From assembly GCF_040802235.1 (NCBI RefSeq), contig NC_133167.1, positions 945,001 to 1,009,000 of the forward strand: DNA of 64,000 nucleotides, in the 5' to 3' direction. Under the pieces are notes generated by a model that ran no database searches, had not been told where the DNA came from, and saw nothing but the letters and a program-made list of their open reading frames with translations. Of the stretch, positions 11,160-23,800 are shown piece by piece; position 1 is the stretch's first letter, and the number at the start of each line of letters is the position of its first letter. The position numbers and the translations under genes were made by a program. This DNA is from Manis javanica (Eukaryota > Chordata > Mammalia > Pholidota > Manidae).

Positions 11160-12110
11160 CCTGCAGACCACGAGCTCCCCCTCTCTGCCATCCGAACATT
11201 TATGAACCGGCGGAACCCGGCTTTGGAGTCGGAGCTCAATCACGTACCGGCCCTCCGCGTGGAGCGCGTGACCTGGGCACGTTCATTAACCCCTGTGCCT
11301 CCCGCTCCTCGGCGCGGTCCTCGGCGCGGGGAGCCCTGGGCCCGAGGCTGGCCCGCCGTCCTCTGCAGGATACCCACGTGGGCGTCCGAGGTGCGGTCGC
11401 GCGCTCTCGCTGACGGCCGGGGGGCTCGGCGGGGCGCGGGGCCGGGGCCCTGTGAGGTCACAGAGCGGTTCCCGGGCCGGTGGGAGCTCGGGGCGGGAGG
11501 GGGCGGGGCCTGGGAAGGCCGGGCGCGGGGATTGGCAGGGGCCCGGGCACGTGGGCGGCCGGTCTCCAGGGAAACGTGACGCTCCCGGCGCTGGGCGAGC
11601 AGAGCTGCGAGCCCCGCGGAGCGGGTACGCCGTGTGTGCGCTCTCCGACCTCGGCGCGGCCCCGGGGGAGGTCCGCGGGGACGGCGGTGGAGCGTGTGCG
11701 CGGGCCGGGTACCCTGGGCACCGTGTTTGCGTGGTGGGGGCCGGGGATTTGGGACCCGATGTGCGTGGGAGGCCGTGAGTGCGGGGTTGGGCGAGACCGT
11801 GTCCGAGGCCCGCGGGGAAAGGGGGCGCCTGCTCTCTGCCCCGCCTCGGGCACTGACCAGGGCAGAACTGACCCTAGACGTGGCCCTAACGAGGTCGTGG
11901 GAGGGTGCCCGAAGTCCCTCCCTGTGTGTCCTCCCCACGGAAGAGAAGGACACCCTCGGGGTGCTGGCGAAGGTTTCCGCAGGGGGGTCGTTTCAACAGC
12001 TCCGGGGGCGTCGACTGGGTGAGGGGAGGAGGCCTCGTTTCTCGAGGCTGATGGGGCTGTGGGCGGGGTCTCAGGAGCCAGCCCGGGGCCCTGCCGGCGA
12101 ATGTGGGTCC
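11160..12110. promoter_or_regulatory. ANKMY1: CpG island, likely ANKMY1 promoter
   Basis: CG dinucleotides are dense from about 11160 to 12110, with several GGGCGG boxes (e.g. about 11490-11510) and a GATTGGC near 11530. The island lies upstream of the first ANKMY1-like exon on the plus strand. A plausible first donor is GCGG|GTACGC near 11625, which would make the first exon non-coding. Transcript data are needed to fix the start site. Confidence 0.6.
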
Positions 12111-12126
12111 CTGGCTTGGCTTCCAG

Positions 12127-12277
12127 ACGTGAGACGTGGAAGGTGATTATTCCTCAGCCTCCTATCACGAAGGCCCAGATAGTCCACCTCGGAAGGCCAG
12201 CTGGAGGGGAGCGGCGGCCAGCCTGCTGCCGCCGAGGAGCGGCGGGCCTTGCGGAGCCCCAGGTTCTCCGTCTCTAG
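12127..12277 (+). CDS. ANKMY1: Candidate N-terminal ANKMY1 exon, start codon unclear
   Basis: The acceptor is 'ggcttccag' and the donor is TCTAG|GTGCGG. In the frame that joins in phase 2 to the exon at 14711 (AG|G), the sequence is open from 12183 to 12277 and reads EGQLEGSGGQPAAAEERR and on. That frame has stops at 12144 and 12180 and no ATG before the donor. A Kozak-like CCACC-TCG-G at 12184-12192 sits where an ATG would be expected. Phase agreement with the next exon supports a real exon. Alternatives are that it is 5' untranslated, or that the start lies in an exon I did not recognise. Confidence 0.4.
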
Positions 12278-12643
12278 GTGCGGGAACCCTTCTGCAGGAA
12301 GGCCAGACCTTGGCACAGGGACTAGACTTAGCTGGGATCCAGCACCGCAGCAGGGATTTAAAAATCGCGAAGTCATTTTACCCCTCAAAACTCTAGTCTC
12401 TGGAGAAATAGAAAAGCCTCAACACTGTATCGCAGCCACCGTGGGAAACTACGACACTAACTGGCCTGGCACCTCCTGACACTCTGGCAGCATTTGCTTT
12501 ACACCATGGGGGCTGCCAAGGGGCGCAGCACCTTCAAGGCCGGAGCGGACACATCACAGGCCTTCTCTGGGCCAGGTGCTGCCCTCAGAGCCTTGCCCTG
12601 ACATCTCATAAAACCCGCCCTGTGACCCCAGAGTATTCGTGCC

Positions 12644-12835
12644 TGTTACGGACTGGACTGAACTGTCTGCCCCTCCCCCCACCGACATTGGTATGTTGAA
12701 GCCCTTGCCCCCAGGTGATTGTGTTAGGGATGGGGGCTTTCGGAGGTCAGTGAAGCCTGGATGCTATCCTGAAGATGGAGCCACAGGGTGAGATTAGTGC
12801 CCCTCTGGGAAGGGGAAGAGACTACAGCTCCCTCC
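12644..12835 (+). mobile_element. MaLR LTR, 5' part
   Basis: The sequence begins 'tgttacggactgga' and contains 'tatgttgaagcc', 'gattgtgttagggatggggg' and 'gattagtgcccct', in the order found in MLT1/MST LTRs read forward. It runs directly into a minisatellite at the position where the consensus has a CT-rich 'gagctccctctctctgcc' block. Confidence 0.7.
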
Positions 12836-13036
12836 CTCTGCCTCTGGGCCGGAGGGGTGTGTGTGTGTTTGCGAGTGTTACAGCTCCCTCTGCCTGTGTG
12901 TGTATGTGTGTGTGTGTGTTACAGCTCCCTCCCTCTGCCTGTGTGTGTGTGTGTTACAGCTCCCTCCCTCTGCCTGTGTGTGTGTGTGTTACAGCTCCCT
13001 CCCTCTGCCTGTGTGTGTGTGTGTGTGTGTGTGTGT
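12826..13036 (+). repeat. Minisatellite with (GT)n spacers
   Basis: About five tandem copies of 'ttacagctccctccctctgcctg' followed by GT runs of variable length, ending in a longer (GT)n near 13010-13036. The unit core equals the CT-rich block of the adjoining LTR. Variable GT length suggests polymorphism. Confidence 0.9.
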
Positions 13037-13139
13037 AGGAAGTGGCCTTCATTGGGCCAAGTCTGCAGCCGCCGTGATCCTGATGTCCGGCTTCAGATGT
13101 CTGAAGTTCAGGCCCCCAGTCGGCCATGCTTTGTGATGT

Positions 13140-13255
13140 CAGCCCGAGCAGGCTGGCATAGTCCGCATTTTACACCTGAGGAAACGGAGTCACAGGGGGT
13201 AAGGAACCTGTCGGGTGGCAGAGTCAGGTGGTCCAGCCCTCGCCTGCCTTGCCAG
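13140..13255 (+). repeat. Possible MIR SINE fragment
   Basis: 'cgcattttacacctgaggaaacggagtcacag' and 'ggtggcagagtcaggt' match the central MIR core in order. Confidence 0.5.
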
Positions 13256-13431
13256 CTGGCCATGGCCAGTGACCCTGCAGTGGGTCCTACAGCCAATGGG
13301 CTGTATCAGTGCTTTTCCTGCTTGACCTCAGAATCATTTCCATGTCCCTCATTCTCATGGTCAGTTTTCTTTCCCCCTCATTTTAAAATTAAATAGTATC
13401 TATGTCATGCAGAAAAATGAGAATACACTGG

Positions 13432-13759
13432 TGTGTTAGTTTGCTAGGGCTGTGACAAAGCACAGACTGGGTGGCTTCAACACGTCTGGCCACCCAGAGT
13501 CACTGCAAAAATGTAGCGTCTCCCTGTTCTGGAGGCTGGAATCCCAAGGTCCAGGCGTGGGCAGTGTTCTGCCGAGGCCGTGAGGGCCATCTGGTCCAGG
13601 CCTCTCTCCTGGGCGTGTAGACACTGTCTTCTCCCTGTGACTCCTGCGGTCTCTCTGTGCCCTTCTCTGAGTCCAAATGTCCCCCATTTAGAAGCACACC
13701 AGTCTCATTGGACTCCAACATCAATTTGGGTGGGGGTCACAATGTGACCCATAACCACA
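13432..13759 (-). mobile_element. MLT1A-like MaLR solo LTR
   Basis: It starts 'gtgttagtttgctagggctgtgacaaagcacagactgggtggctt', includes 'ttctggaggctggaa' and 'cattggactccaacat', and ends 'gacccataacca'. This is an almost full-length MLT1A LTR read in reverse. Confidence 0.87.
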
Positions 13760-14559
13760 GGCAAGCAAGCAAGCAAACAAACAAAAAATGAACCAAATCT
13801 GAGTCCTCAAACCCTACTGTCATTGCATGTGGGCATCCTTCCTGCCTTCTTTTTGCGGAAATGTAACAACAAGGCAAAAGAGATTTTTGTGTTTGAGCAG
13901 CCAAGGCCCTTCTTTGTCAGGCAGGTGCCCTGCTAAGCCTCCGGGGCTCACAGCTGGTGGAGGGGGCGCAGAGTGTGACAGGGCCCAGGTCTGCAGACCG
14001 GAGACACCCACAGGCAGTCCCCGTAGAGAGCACTTAGAGTTGAGAGAGAGGCGGGTGTGTGTGTGATGGGGCCGGGGGGGGGGGTCCTCTGTAAGTCAGG
14101 ATTAGTTCTGTGAGGGAGTGACCACAGGAAGGCAGGCCCACCTGGTGCATGCTCTGTGCCCCTCGCTCTGCACCCACCATCCCTGTGCCTGTCCACCCAC
14201 TGTCCATCTTACCAGTCAGCTTTTTGCCCCCCACGCTGCTCTTGGATCATCCCTTGGCCCGAAGCTCCCTCTCCTTGCTAGACCGTTCACCGGTCCACGC
14301 GCGTCTGCCAAGTGTCGGCCTCCTGCCCAGCTCCGGATGGGTGCTGCTGGGTCCTGAGAGAAGACCCTGCTGGACACTCTGGGCTGGTGGAGGGGACAAG
14401 GCTTCCCAGCAAACAGTTGGAGTGGGGCGACTGTCAGGTTCCAGGGAGCGGGGCCAGCCCAAGGCCGGAGAGGGCTACTGGGTCCTGCCTCCTGGGCGCT
14501 GGCAGCCTTTTGCCCTTGTGAGACATGGGGTCACCCACTTACCATGCTTATGCTTCCTG

Positions 14560-14690
14560 TGTGGGCCTGGGCCATGGCTGCACCCTCTGGGCTTCAGTTT
14601 CCCTCTCTCGAGAATGGGGATAGTTAGAGCATGTGCCTCGCGGTTGTCGGGAGGCCGATATGCGATGGTGTGCAGGGTTGGCTCTTCAGC
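14560..14690 (-). repeat. MIR SINE fragment
   Basis: 'tgggcttcagtttccctctctcgagaatggggatagtta' is the inverted MIR core (gcctcagtttcctcatctgtaaaatggggataat). It ends just before ANKMY1 exon 1. Confidence 0.7.
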
Positions 14691-14710
14691 ATTGGCCTTC
14701 TTCTTCCCAG

Positions 14711-14897
14711 GGGTGGCCCAGAGGCCCTGGGGGAGGAGGAGGAGCCCAAGGGCCCCCTCAGGGTGCAGGACCTGCAGGGGGCCTGTGTGCAGCCTGTCCA
14801 TGGTGTGCAGGAGTGGCGGGACGGCTGTGTCTACCAAGGGGAGTTCGGTCTGGACACGAAGCTGGGATATGGCGAGTTCTCCTGGCCAACTGGCGAG
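14711..14897 (+). CDS. ANKMY1: ANKMY1 coding exon 1 (first secure exon)
   Basis: It enters in phase 2 after acceptor TTCTTCCCAG and encodes an acidic stretch ([11 protein letters not shown]), then LQGACVQ and the first MORN repeat ([20 protein letters not shown]). It leaves in phase 0 at GAG|GTAAGC. Confidence 0.92.
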
Positions 14898-17800
14898 GTA
14901 AGCCGCCTCCAGGGCCCACTCCCCGAGGGACTTCCCGGTGATGTGTCTGGGCCAGCCAGAGGCTCCCTGCACCAGGTGGGGTCTGCTTTTTGCCGCCCTG
15001 GCTCAGCTGACTTGGGTGCAGCTTTTGCTTGCAAATGATAGACTGTGCAGCGATGTGGGGGGTATGTAGGGTTGTAAAAACGCGTGGCAGGAAGGTGCCT
15101 GGCACTAGAGGCCTCTGGGAGGTGCCATGTGAGGCCTCAGCTCTGCTCCTCTCTTCTCCCTGGGGCCCTGGTGTTTTTATTTTGGTGCCCAAGGCTGGGG
15201 TACTTCGCCCAGCCCCTCACCTCCTGTCTTAGTCTCCAAAGTTCAAGAAACAGCCTCGATGGAATTAGGGTCTCTCAGCCCCAATTCCAAAGTTGCATGA
15301 AAGTGTCTTTGGCTCAGTTTCGGTTGGATGTTCTCTGTCCGGGCAGCTGCGACCTGGGGCAGGGTGGAGGCAGATGCTGATAGCTGTGGCACCTGCTCTT
15401 TGTGGGGGCAGATTTCCCCAGTGTGGGTGCTGTGTGAGTCAGGCAGGTGCCCCATTAGGGCACTGCATTCCACAGACCCTGGGGCAGGGGTCAGCTGGGG
15501 CCTGGACTCACTGGAGAGGCCAGGGCTGGGTGTGTGGTTTATGGGTGATGGTTGAGCCACGGGCGGGGTGAGCTTGCCAGAGGAGAGCCGGGTGAGGAGG
15601 CCAGCAGGGGCCTTGGGGCGGAGCCTGGGCAATGGTGGGCAGAGGGGCAGGTGCAGCTGCTGGTAGAGCGCCACTCCCCCACCCCGTCCCCCACCCAGTC
15701 CCTGCCTGGAGTGTGCACCACGGCCAGGACAGAGGCCGGGGTGGCAGGGGCCTACGCCTGTGCTGAGCTGACTACGCCTGTGGTCTGCGGGCACGGGTGG
15801 TCAGCAGAGGGCCCGCCCCAGCCTCCTGGTGGAAGGCTGCTGTCTAACACACGTGGAAGTCAAGCCTAGCAATGGGGAAGTGCTTGGGATGGACGTGGTG
15901 TGACTTTCCCTCCAGGGGCCCCGGTGGAGGGACGGCCTCTGTCGGGCCAGCCCCTGGCGTCTGCGGGGCTCAGGACAGCAGCACAGGTAGAGTTCCCCCT
16001 CCATGGCCTCAGAACGGAGGAGTTTTGAATCAAAGCCACACCCATGCTCCCATCCAGGCCCAGCCTGTCCCCAGGGTCGCACGGGTCGCCCCAAGGCCTC
16101 CCTGGACCTGCCTGCTGCCTGTAAGTCTGAGCAGCAGCTGGGTGAGGTGGGAGCGGGGCCTGCGCAGGGCTCCTGAGGGAGGCAGGCCCAGGCCCAAGCC
16201 CAGGGGCACTGATAGGGTCACAGCCCTTCCTGTGTTGACTCAGGGTATCTGGGTGTCATGGTGCCTCCCACGCCTCCACCAGAGATGGGGCAGGAGGGAG
16301 CGTGGCCACTGAGGGCTGGCCGCCTGGCACCCACTCTGCGAGATGGAGTGGCCGCCTCTAATAGTCACATCAGTCACCCCAACATGGAGGCACCCTGTGA
16401 GGCCTGAAGCAGCCCCCAGGCCCCAGGCCCCCCTTCCCTGCATACTGACTCAGCTAGGAGGGCTTCCTGGAAGAGGTGAGGAGCAGCTCTCAGGTGGGAT
16501 ATGTTACTGTGCTCTCTGCCCACAGTCCTACCGCGGGCAGTTTTACCGGGATCACTGCCATGGCCTGGGCACCTACGTGTGGCCAGATGGCTCCAGTTTC
16601 ACGGGCATGTTTTACCTCAGCTGCCGAGAAGGCTACGGCACCATGTACCTAAAGACAAGCCTCTTCCAGGTGAGGGGCCCCTGTGCGCTCAGGCCATGGA
16701 CAGAAAGACGTTTAGGTTCTGGGGAAGCTTATTTGTTTAACAAGAAGGAGCTGTCTTATTTTTAATGATTATAATAGTACCAGTAATGGGGTCCATGGAA
16801 AGAAGATACCAGAGGATGAGAAGATGGTGAAAGTCTCTTCACTACCCTGTTTCCAGAGTAGGGTGGGAATTTAGCGAGTTATTGGACATCCCTTAAAGAA
16901 AATACGCACTGCAAATATTAACTTTGTTACTATAAACTCGTCATGCGCATACACTTTTTTGAAACTTGCCTTTTGTTCTGAGGAACCTTCCTGGTTTTGC
17001 ATATACAAATACCTTTTCCCCCTTTATCTCATCAGTGTAAATTTCAGTAACCCCCCCGCCACTTGAGCATACAGCTCCGAAAGTCTTGACAAGCAGAGGG
17101 CTGTGTGACTGCCATCACCGTACAGAACAGCTCCCTGCCCCCAAGTCCTGCCCTGCGCCCCCTGTAACAGGCCTCTCCTGACCCCAGCTCTTGGCCAGTC
17201 CGTTGCGTATAATTTTGCCTTGGCCTGATTATCATATTAATGAAATGGCACAATATATAGGCTTACAAGTCTGGTGCCTTTCACTTAGCAAAGCGCATTT
17301 GAGGTCATCTGTGTGGCGTGGACCATGAACTTCTTTGTTCTCACAGCTGAGGCATTTTCTATACCATGGCTTATCCGCTGCCCAGCAGACAGATATTTGG
17401 GTTGCTTCTAGTTTATGGAGATTATGAATAAAGCTACTATAAACATGTATATATACACATATTTATGTATATATGCACTCACATATATATGGGTTTTGGG
17501 GTGCATTGTGTGAATGTGCACACATGTGATATGTGCACATATGTTTTGTAAGTGTGTGTGCCATGTCATGTGGCTGTGTGTGTGTGTGTGTAAACATCAT
17601 CCTCCCAAATCCCTTGCTGCTCCCAGAGTCAGTCCCCGCCAACCCTTAACAACTGCTCATCTATTCCTATCACTGTAGTTTCTCCTTTTCTGTAATTTCA
17701 TATAAATGAAATCATACAGTATGTCATGTTCACTGTTTGATTTCTTTGGCTGAAGGCATGATTCCTTTGAGAGTCATACATGTTTTTACATGTTTCAGTG

Positions 17801-20800
17801 CTTCATTGCCTTTTCCTATGGGGCAATATTCCACTGTGTGGATATAATGCAAATTTTTTATTGATTTCTTTCTGGTTTTTGATTACTATGAAAAAGCTGC
17901 TGGGAACATCTGACTGCGAATCTTCACATGCCCATGTGTCCTTATTTTCCCTTAGATATAAATATCGACAAGTGGTGTTGCTGGTCATATGTTAAGTGTA
18001 TGGTAAATTTATAAGGAACTGCCAAATGGTTTTCCAATGTGGCTGTGCTGTTTTCCATTTCAACTATCAAATACAAAAGTGCCAGATGCCTCACATCTTT
18101 GTCAGTACTTGGTGTTGTCAGTTCTTTAAAAACGTGCAGCCGTCCCTACGGGTCCTCCGTGGTGCCTCGTTACGGCCTGGATGTGCCGACTTGCTGGCCG
18201 TGTATGGCGCACTGTCTTCGGGTCCTTCATTCGCATCTGCGCATCTTCTGTGGTGGAATGGCCGTCCCCGGGGTCCAGCATTAATGTCCCACTCAATTTT
18301 TAACTTGGTGGTTTGTGATCATATAGAGTCACCGAGTTATCTCTCTGGATCCCCAACAGTACGTGACTGGCAAATACTTTCTCCCAGTGGTGGCCTGCCT
18401 CTTCATTTCTTAACAGTGTCTCTCATCAAGCAGATTTGGAGATGTGATGAGATTCAACATCATTTTTCTTTCCTACATCTTGTTTTGTGTCCTAGATAAG
18501 AAATCTTTGCTTAACCCAAGGTGACGAAGATTTCCTCTGTGTTTCTCCCATGTTTTACGGTTCTCATGCCCACCTTCAGGGCTGTGATCCATTCTGAGTT
18601 AATTTTTGTGTGTCACCTGGAGCAGGGTCCCCTTCATGTGCGGATACTGGCTGTTCTGGGCCCTTGGCTGAAGACCCCACCGCGTCTCCACTGCCTGGCC
18701 CTTGCATCTTTGTCAGAAGTCATGTTGAGTCGCACATCTGTTTGTGTGGAGTGATGGCAGGAGCGGCCAGCGGGTGCTCGTGAGAGCCTCGTTCCACCTG
18801 TACAATGACCCCATCCCTCTTTCTGCTGGTGGTTTTAGAAAATATGGGCGGTTATTGTCTAGTGCTCTCACCTCATTAGAAGGTGCAGGACAGTGGCCTT
18901 CTATTATGCCTCCTTCATTTTTTAACTAGGTTTCTTTTATTTAAAAAGCCCTTCATCAATGATTTGGTTCCTTTGAGGTAGCATGGGAAGGCGTGCTAAC
19001 ACTTGATCATTTACCTTCCTTTACGAGTTTGCAGGACACTGTAACCTGATTTCCTAATGACTTCGATGGTGGGCAGTAGAGGCTAGCTTTTCTGTGTCTA
19101 TACACTCATGGATTTTAAGACCGGTGTGTTCCGGTCATCGTGGTCATGCCTTGTGGCGCCCCGTTGGTCAAGGGGGCATGTCAGTTGAGCTCTTGGAATT
19201 GCGTCTGACTCCAGCGGGTCCTGGCAGTTTTCTCACTCCGCTTACACAGGTGTTCCAGGCGCATCCCTGCACTTCCCTCCCTGGACCCCGGCCCATAGGC
19301 TCCTTTAGTGGATGTGAGATTTAGGAACCACAGTTTGGGTGCAGAGGACTGCACTGGGCAGTTGTCATTTTAGGCCTTTTCAGTTGCAGATCCAGAAAAT
19401 ACATTTTGCTTTTTTTAACATGAGAAAAGATTGCATCAGTTCATAATGATATTTCCAGTTCCAATTTAGGGAGTACAGGGTTCTTACCCAACAGCTATGA
19501 TGTTGTATTTACATATCTTTTCCCTTAGTCCTAAAAATGTTGGTTTTAACCATTAATAAAATTTCTTATTTGTGTTACCTCATCAAACATGTATAAGGGC
19601 TTCAGAATAACAGCACAGAACTATTACCGGTGTCACAGCAATGACATGGTTCAAGCTTCCTTGGCTCAGCCCACCAGGGACGTGGAATCAGATCACAGGA
19701 AATAATTCCTCTCTGTGTCCTAGTCCAACCCTGGATATAGAGCTACAGTCACTTGCCTTATTATGCTTTCATTTTTCAGGATTCTGTTTTTAAAATCTTG
19801 CTTTAATTTTGTTTTATAATTATATAAAAAACCAGTATTTTTCTGAATCAACTCTGGCCAACAAGGCCCACTTACAGGAGCCCAGCTTCCACCCTCCCTC
19901 TTGCGTCTGGGATCCTCCCATATTGGTAGTGGTCGTTTCTATGGCTTTATCTCTGCATTTACAAACCATGAGCAAACACGCACGCATCTTCCTCCCACCC
20001 TGGGCAGCAGGATGCACGCTCTGCATGCTTTCTCTGCAGCTTCCTGTCATCCTGAGACGGCCCCCACCTCCTGACTGGTTGGGAATGACTGGTAGTGCGG
20101 GACTGCTTTCCATTCTTCGTCATGCACGCTTTTGCTGGTGATCTTCGGGGTGCATTCCTAGAAGTGGGATTGTTTGGTCAAAAAGTAAAGGCATATATCA
20201 AGGATGGGATTTTTTAAGCCTGTGGGATGTTGCGTCCTGCAGCCAAACCCTCCTGCAGGCTCTGGGGCTGTCACTAGGGTTTACTGTCACACACACAGCT
20301 GTGAGCATCCTTCTGACTAAGGCTTTGATGACTTTGGGATTGTTTGATGATAGATTCCTGGGAGGAGAGCTCCCGGGTCAGGGGTGAACAGCCTGGGCTC
20401 CCACAGATCTGAAGCAGGGTTCTTCCCATTGCCTGCACCTCCTTTGCTTACTCCGCCACCAGAGCTCACGGCTCCTTGGTGACACTCCAGAGCGTCCTGC
20501 AGGCACGTGTGGTGCCCACTGAACTGCTTCCACAGACTGAGGGCACAGCATGCCCTGTCGCCATTCTGATGATTCTTCTGGAAGCACTCCTGCAGCACCA
20601 ACCCCAGCTCCTTTGTACAGTGAAGCCTCCCTTGGTTCATCTTATCTGTCCTTTTCATTTTCTGCCTCCTGTTCTAGACTGTAAGCCTTTGGTGGGGGGT
20701 GCTGTGCACCACGAAGCCTTATATCCGTGGGCTTGCAGCCAGAGGTGCTCAGACAGGTGTGTTGAAGGACAGGGGACTCTGAGATAGGGGCCACATCCAG

Positions 20801-23800
20801 GTCCACAGCTGGGGCACAGCTCCAGGGAGAAGCCTGAACGTCCCCCTTGTTTCAGGCTCCACCCTTCCAGTGACCTGCAGGTGTCCTTCTGACAGGCAGG
20901 GTTCATGAGATGCAGGCAGGTAGAGCTCAAGGCCCTGGTAAGGAGCAGTCAGAGGGGACCTAGGGTCCAGGCTTCGCAGTGACGCAGTGAACAAAGAGGC
21001 CCCTCCTGGACCCCTGGAAAATCCAGCCTGAGAAACGAGGGGGTCTTCCGATCCCAGCCTGGCCCTACAACAAGCCCCGTCCAATGATGTAAACCTCCTT
21101 TCTGTTCTTATAAAACCCTAGACAGTGCAGCCCCAGGGGTATCCTCTCCTACAGCCCCTCCTGATGAGCAGGCGTCTTTTTCCTTTTACTCTCTCACTCT
21201 TCGTTAAGAGCTTTGCTGCCTGCTCCCTGCTGGTGTCTGTCAGCATCTCTCTGCCGCCCTCAAGACGCGTCCTGGGAGGAATAGCAGCTCCCGACTAACG
21301 AAAGCGTTAGTCCCGGGAAGCTGGACCTTGCCGCACTCTCACCCCCGGATTCCCCTGCTGGGCTGCACTCATGCCCAGTGATTCTCCTGAGGTGCTCTGG
21401 GCTCTCCTCTCTCCACACATCCTCCACTAGCGGAAGCTTTCAGCAAGGCTGGGAATGGCTGCAGCCCGCTGAGGTCCTGGGAATCCAGGGTCTGCGTCCC
21501 CATCTCCTTCCCCTACCTCATCCCTCCTCCTCCCCGCCACTCCTTAGTCCACACCTGCTGGGGTCAGTCTGACCTAGTGGCGGGTGCCTCCACCCCACCA
21601 GATGCTGGGATACGTGGGGTGGGCCCACAGTGTTTCAGGGGTTCTCTGAAATGAGCCCACACGTGTATCCCCAACATACTGCCACCTTGAGGCCTCTGGT
21701 CACAACCCCGCCTTTGCAGAAAGCCTGCCCCCAACCACCCCAGGCCCGTAGCATCCTTTTTTGCTGATGCATTCCACGTTTGCACACTTGCTTTAGCCCC
21801 TGTGCCTGGTACATACCAGCCTCAGTCAGTATTTGTTGAATGGATGAGTACATTTCTTAGGAACTACATCTTTGATTCTAAGGAGCTGGTCACACAGCCC
21901 CCAGCCCCCAGCTGGCTCACCTCTTTTGCTTTGTAGGGGTTGTACAAGGCAGACAGGCGGTTTGGGCCGGGCATCGAGACCTACCCTGACGGCAGCCAGG
22001 ATGTTGGGCTGTGGTTCCGGGAGCATCTCATCAAGCTGTGCACGGAGGTGCCTGGCAGCTTCTCCATGAGCAACTTCCCTGAGTTCTCAGGCTTCCTCAT
22101 GCGCTGCCCAGCCAGAATCAGTCTCTCAGATGAGGAAAAGATGGAGTGGGACCTGCATGAAGAACAGGACCCCTTTTTCTATGACTATAAGCGGTTTCTT
22201 CTGAATGATGACCTAACTCTGCCACCAGAAATATACGTTTACTCAACTGACAGCGGCCACCTACCCATGACCTGCTCTTTCCGCGAAGACCTGGACGCCC
22301 GGGTCTTCCTCGATGACACCCCTCCCTTGGCTGAAGACAGACAGCCCTGGCTCATCCAGAATGAGACCCCTTTGATGGTCAGAATCCAGAAGCAAACTTA
22401 CAAGTTCAGGTGATCAGCCCGATCTTTCCCGTCCTCCCAGTGTCCAGAGGCCCCTGTCGCTCCCCAGGCAGGCCTGCCCCCCCGTACTGGGGTCCTGAAG
22501 GCCCCGCCCCAAGCAGAGCGCTTCCAGAGTCATTTGTCAGGGTCAACATGCACGACTGCCCCTGCGTCACTGGCTGGTGCTGCCCCTGGATGAGGGGGCG
22601 GGAAAGCCCACGCTGAGGGGTGAGAGCACGGCAGGGCTGGGCCGGGGGCTGGCTGGGCGGGGGGCCTCTCCAAGGATGGCTGGGACCCCAGGAAGCTGCT
22701 CTGTCTTGGCCTCCAAAGACCACCCCCCACCCCAGCCATGGGACAGTTAGTGCCTACCTGACGAAAACTGACTTTTTAAGTTAAAAATTTCAAGAATATT
22801 TTAATCCCTTTCTTAAACTTTGTACTTAGTAAAATTACACTGTTTTAGGATACGTTTGTGAGCGCAAGTGGCAACTTAGGCATCCATCCACCCACCCACC
22901 CATCCACTTGTCCATCCAGCCACCCACAGACCCACCCATCCATCCATCAGGCGAACATCAGCTGAACCTATAATCACTAAAGACTCTTGGGTATGGGAGC
23001 TGCATTAACCCACAGTTTCTTGACTGTAAAGGAGGCTATGTGTACACAGGAGGCTTCAGTGTGTGTGGTGAATGGGTCATGGGATTTGCATGTTCTCTAC
23101 TCAAATAGAAAAGTGAATGAGCAGAGGCGGGATGTGGGTGCTTGGTGGTGTGTGTCAGACCCAGGTCCGTGCTGGGCATTCTCCCCACCCGGGGCCCGTC
23201 CTGGGAGAGCCCCTTTCCCAGTGCCCATGGAGGGACCCGGTGAATCAGAGATTCACAGCCATTCCTGCCGGGGCAGACGCTCAGCCTGAGCATGTTCATC
23301 GGCAGGCAGCGTGTCCCACCACTGCTGTGTCCCTGTGGCTGGCCCGCATGCAGGGTGTCCAGGGAGGGCTGGGAAGGGGAGGCAGGGGTCCTGGAGCAGT
23401 GTGGGGGCCAGGACCCTGGAGGGGAGGGAAGGCAGGCCTGGGCGGCCCTTGGTGGTGGGTGTTGGGGGTCCGGAGCCAGTCTCGTGCCACAAGCCCACTG
23501 CGTTGCAGGAACAAGAAGGCCCACGACAGCTGGAACATGGGCGCTATCCTGGTGGGGAACCGGAGCAGCTTCGCACGCTGCGGGCCCAAGGAGCGGCTGT
23601 CCCAGGAGATGATCCTGAGGGCCGAAGAAGGGGCCTGCGACTGGATTCATGGGGTCCTCAGGGACAACCTTGCCAGCCCCGACGTGGCCGACGCCAAGGG
23701 CTACACCGTGCTCGCCGCGGCCGCTGTGAGATCCCCTGCCTGCCGGGGTGCTTGTGTGGGCTTTAGGGTCCCCCTGTGGCCCGCTTGCTGGTTGGGCACC

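Noticed and set aside
12505-12575. ATG in a good Kozak context followed by a short open frame and a GT donor, as an ANKMY1 start
   Set aside because: The donor leaves phase 1, which does not match exon 1 (needs phase 2), and the sequence just downstream looks like a MIR scrap.
14631-14710. ATG in frame upstream of ANKMY1 exon 1
   Set aside because: It lies in an inverted MIR repeat and upstream of a good acceptor, so it is probably intronic.
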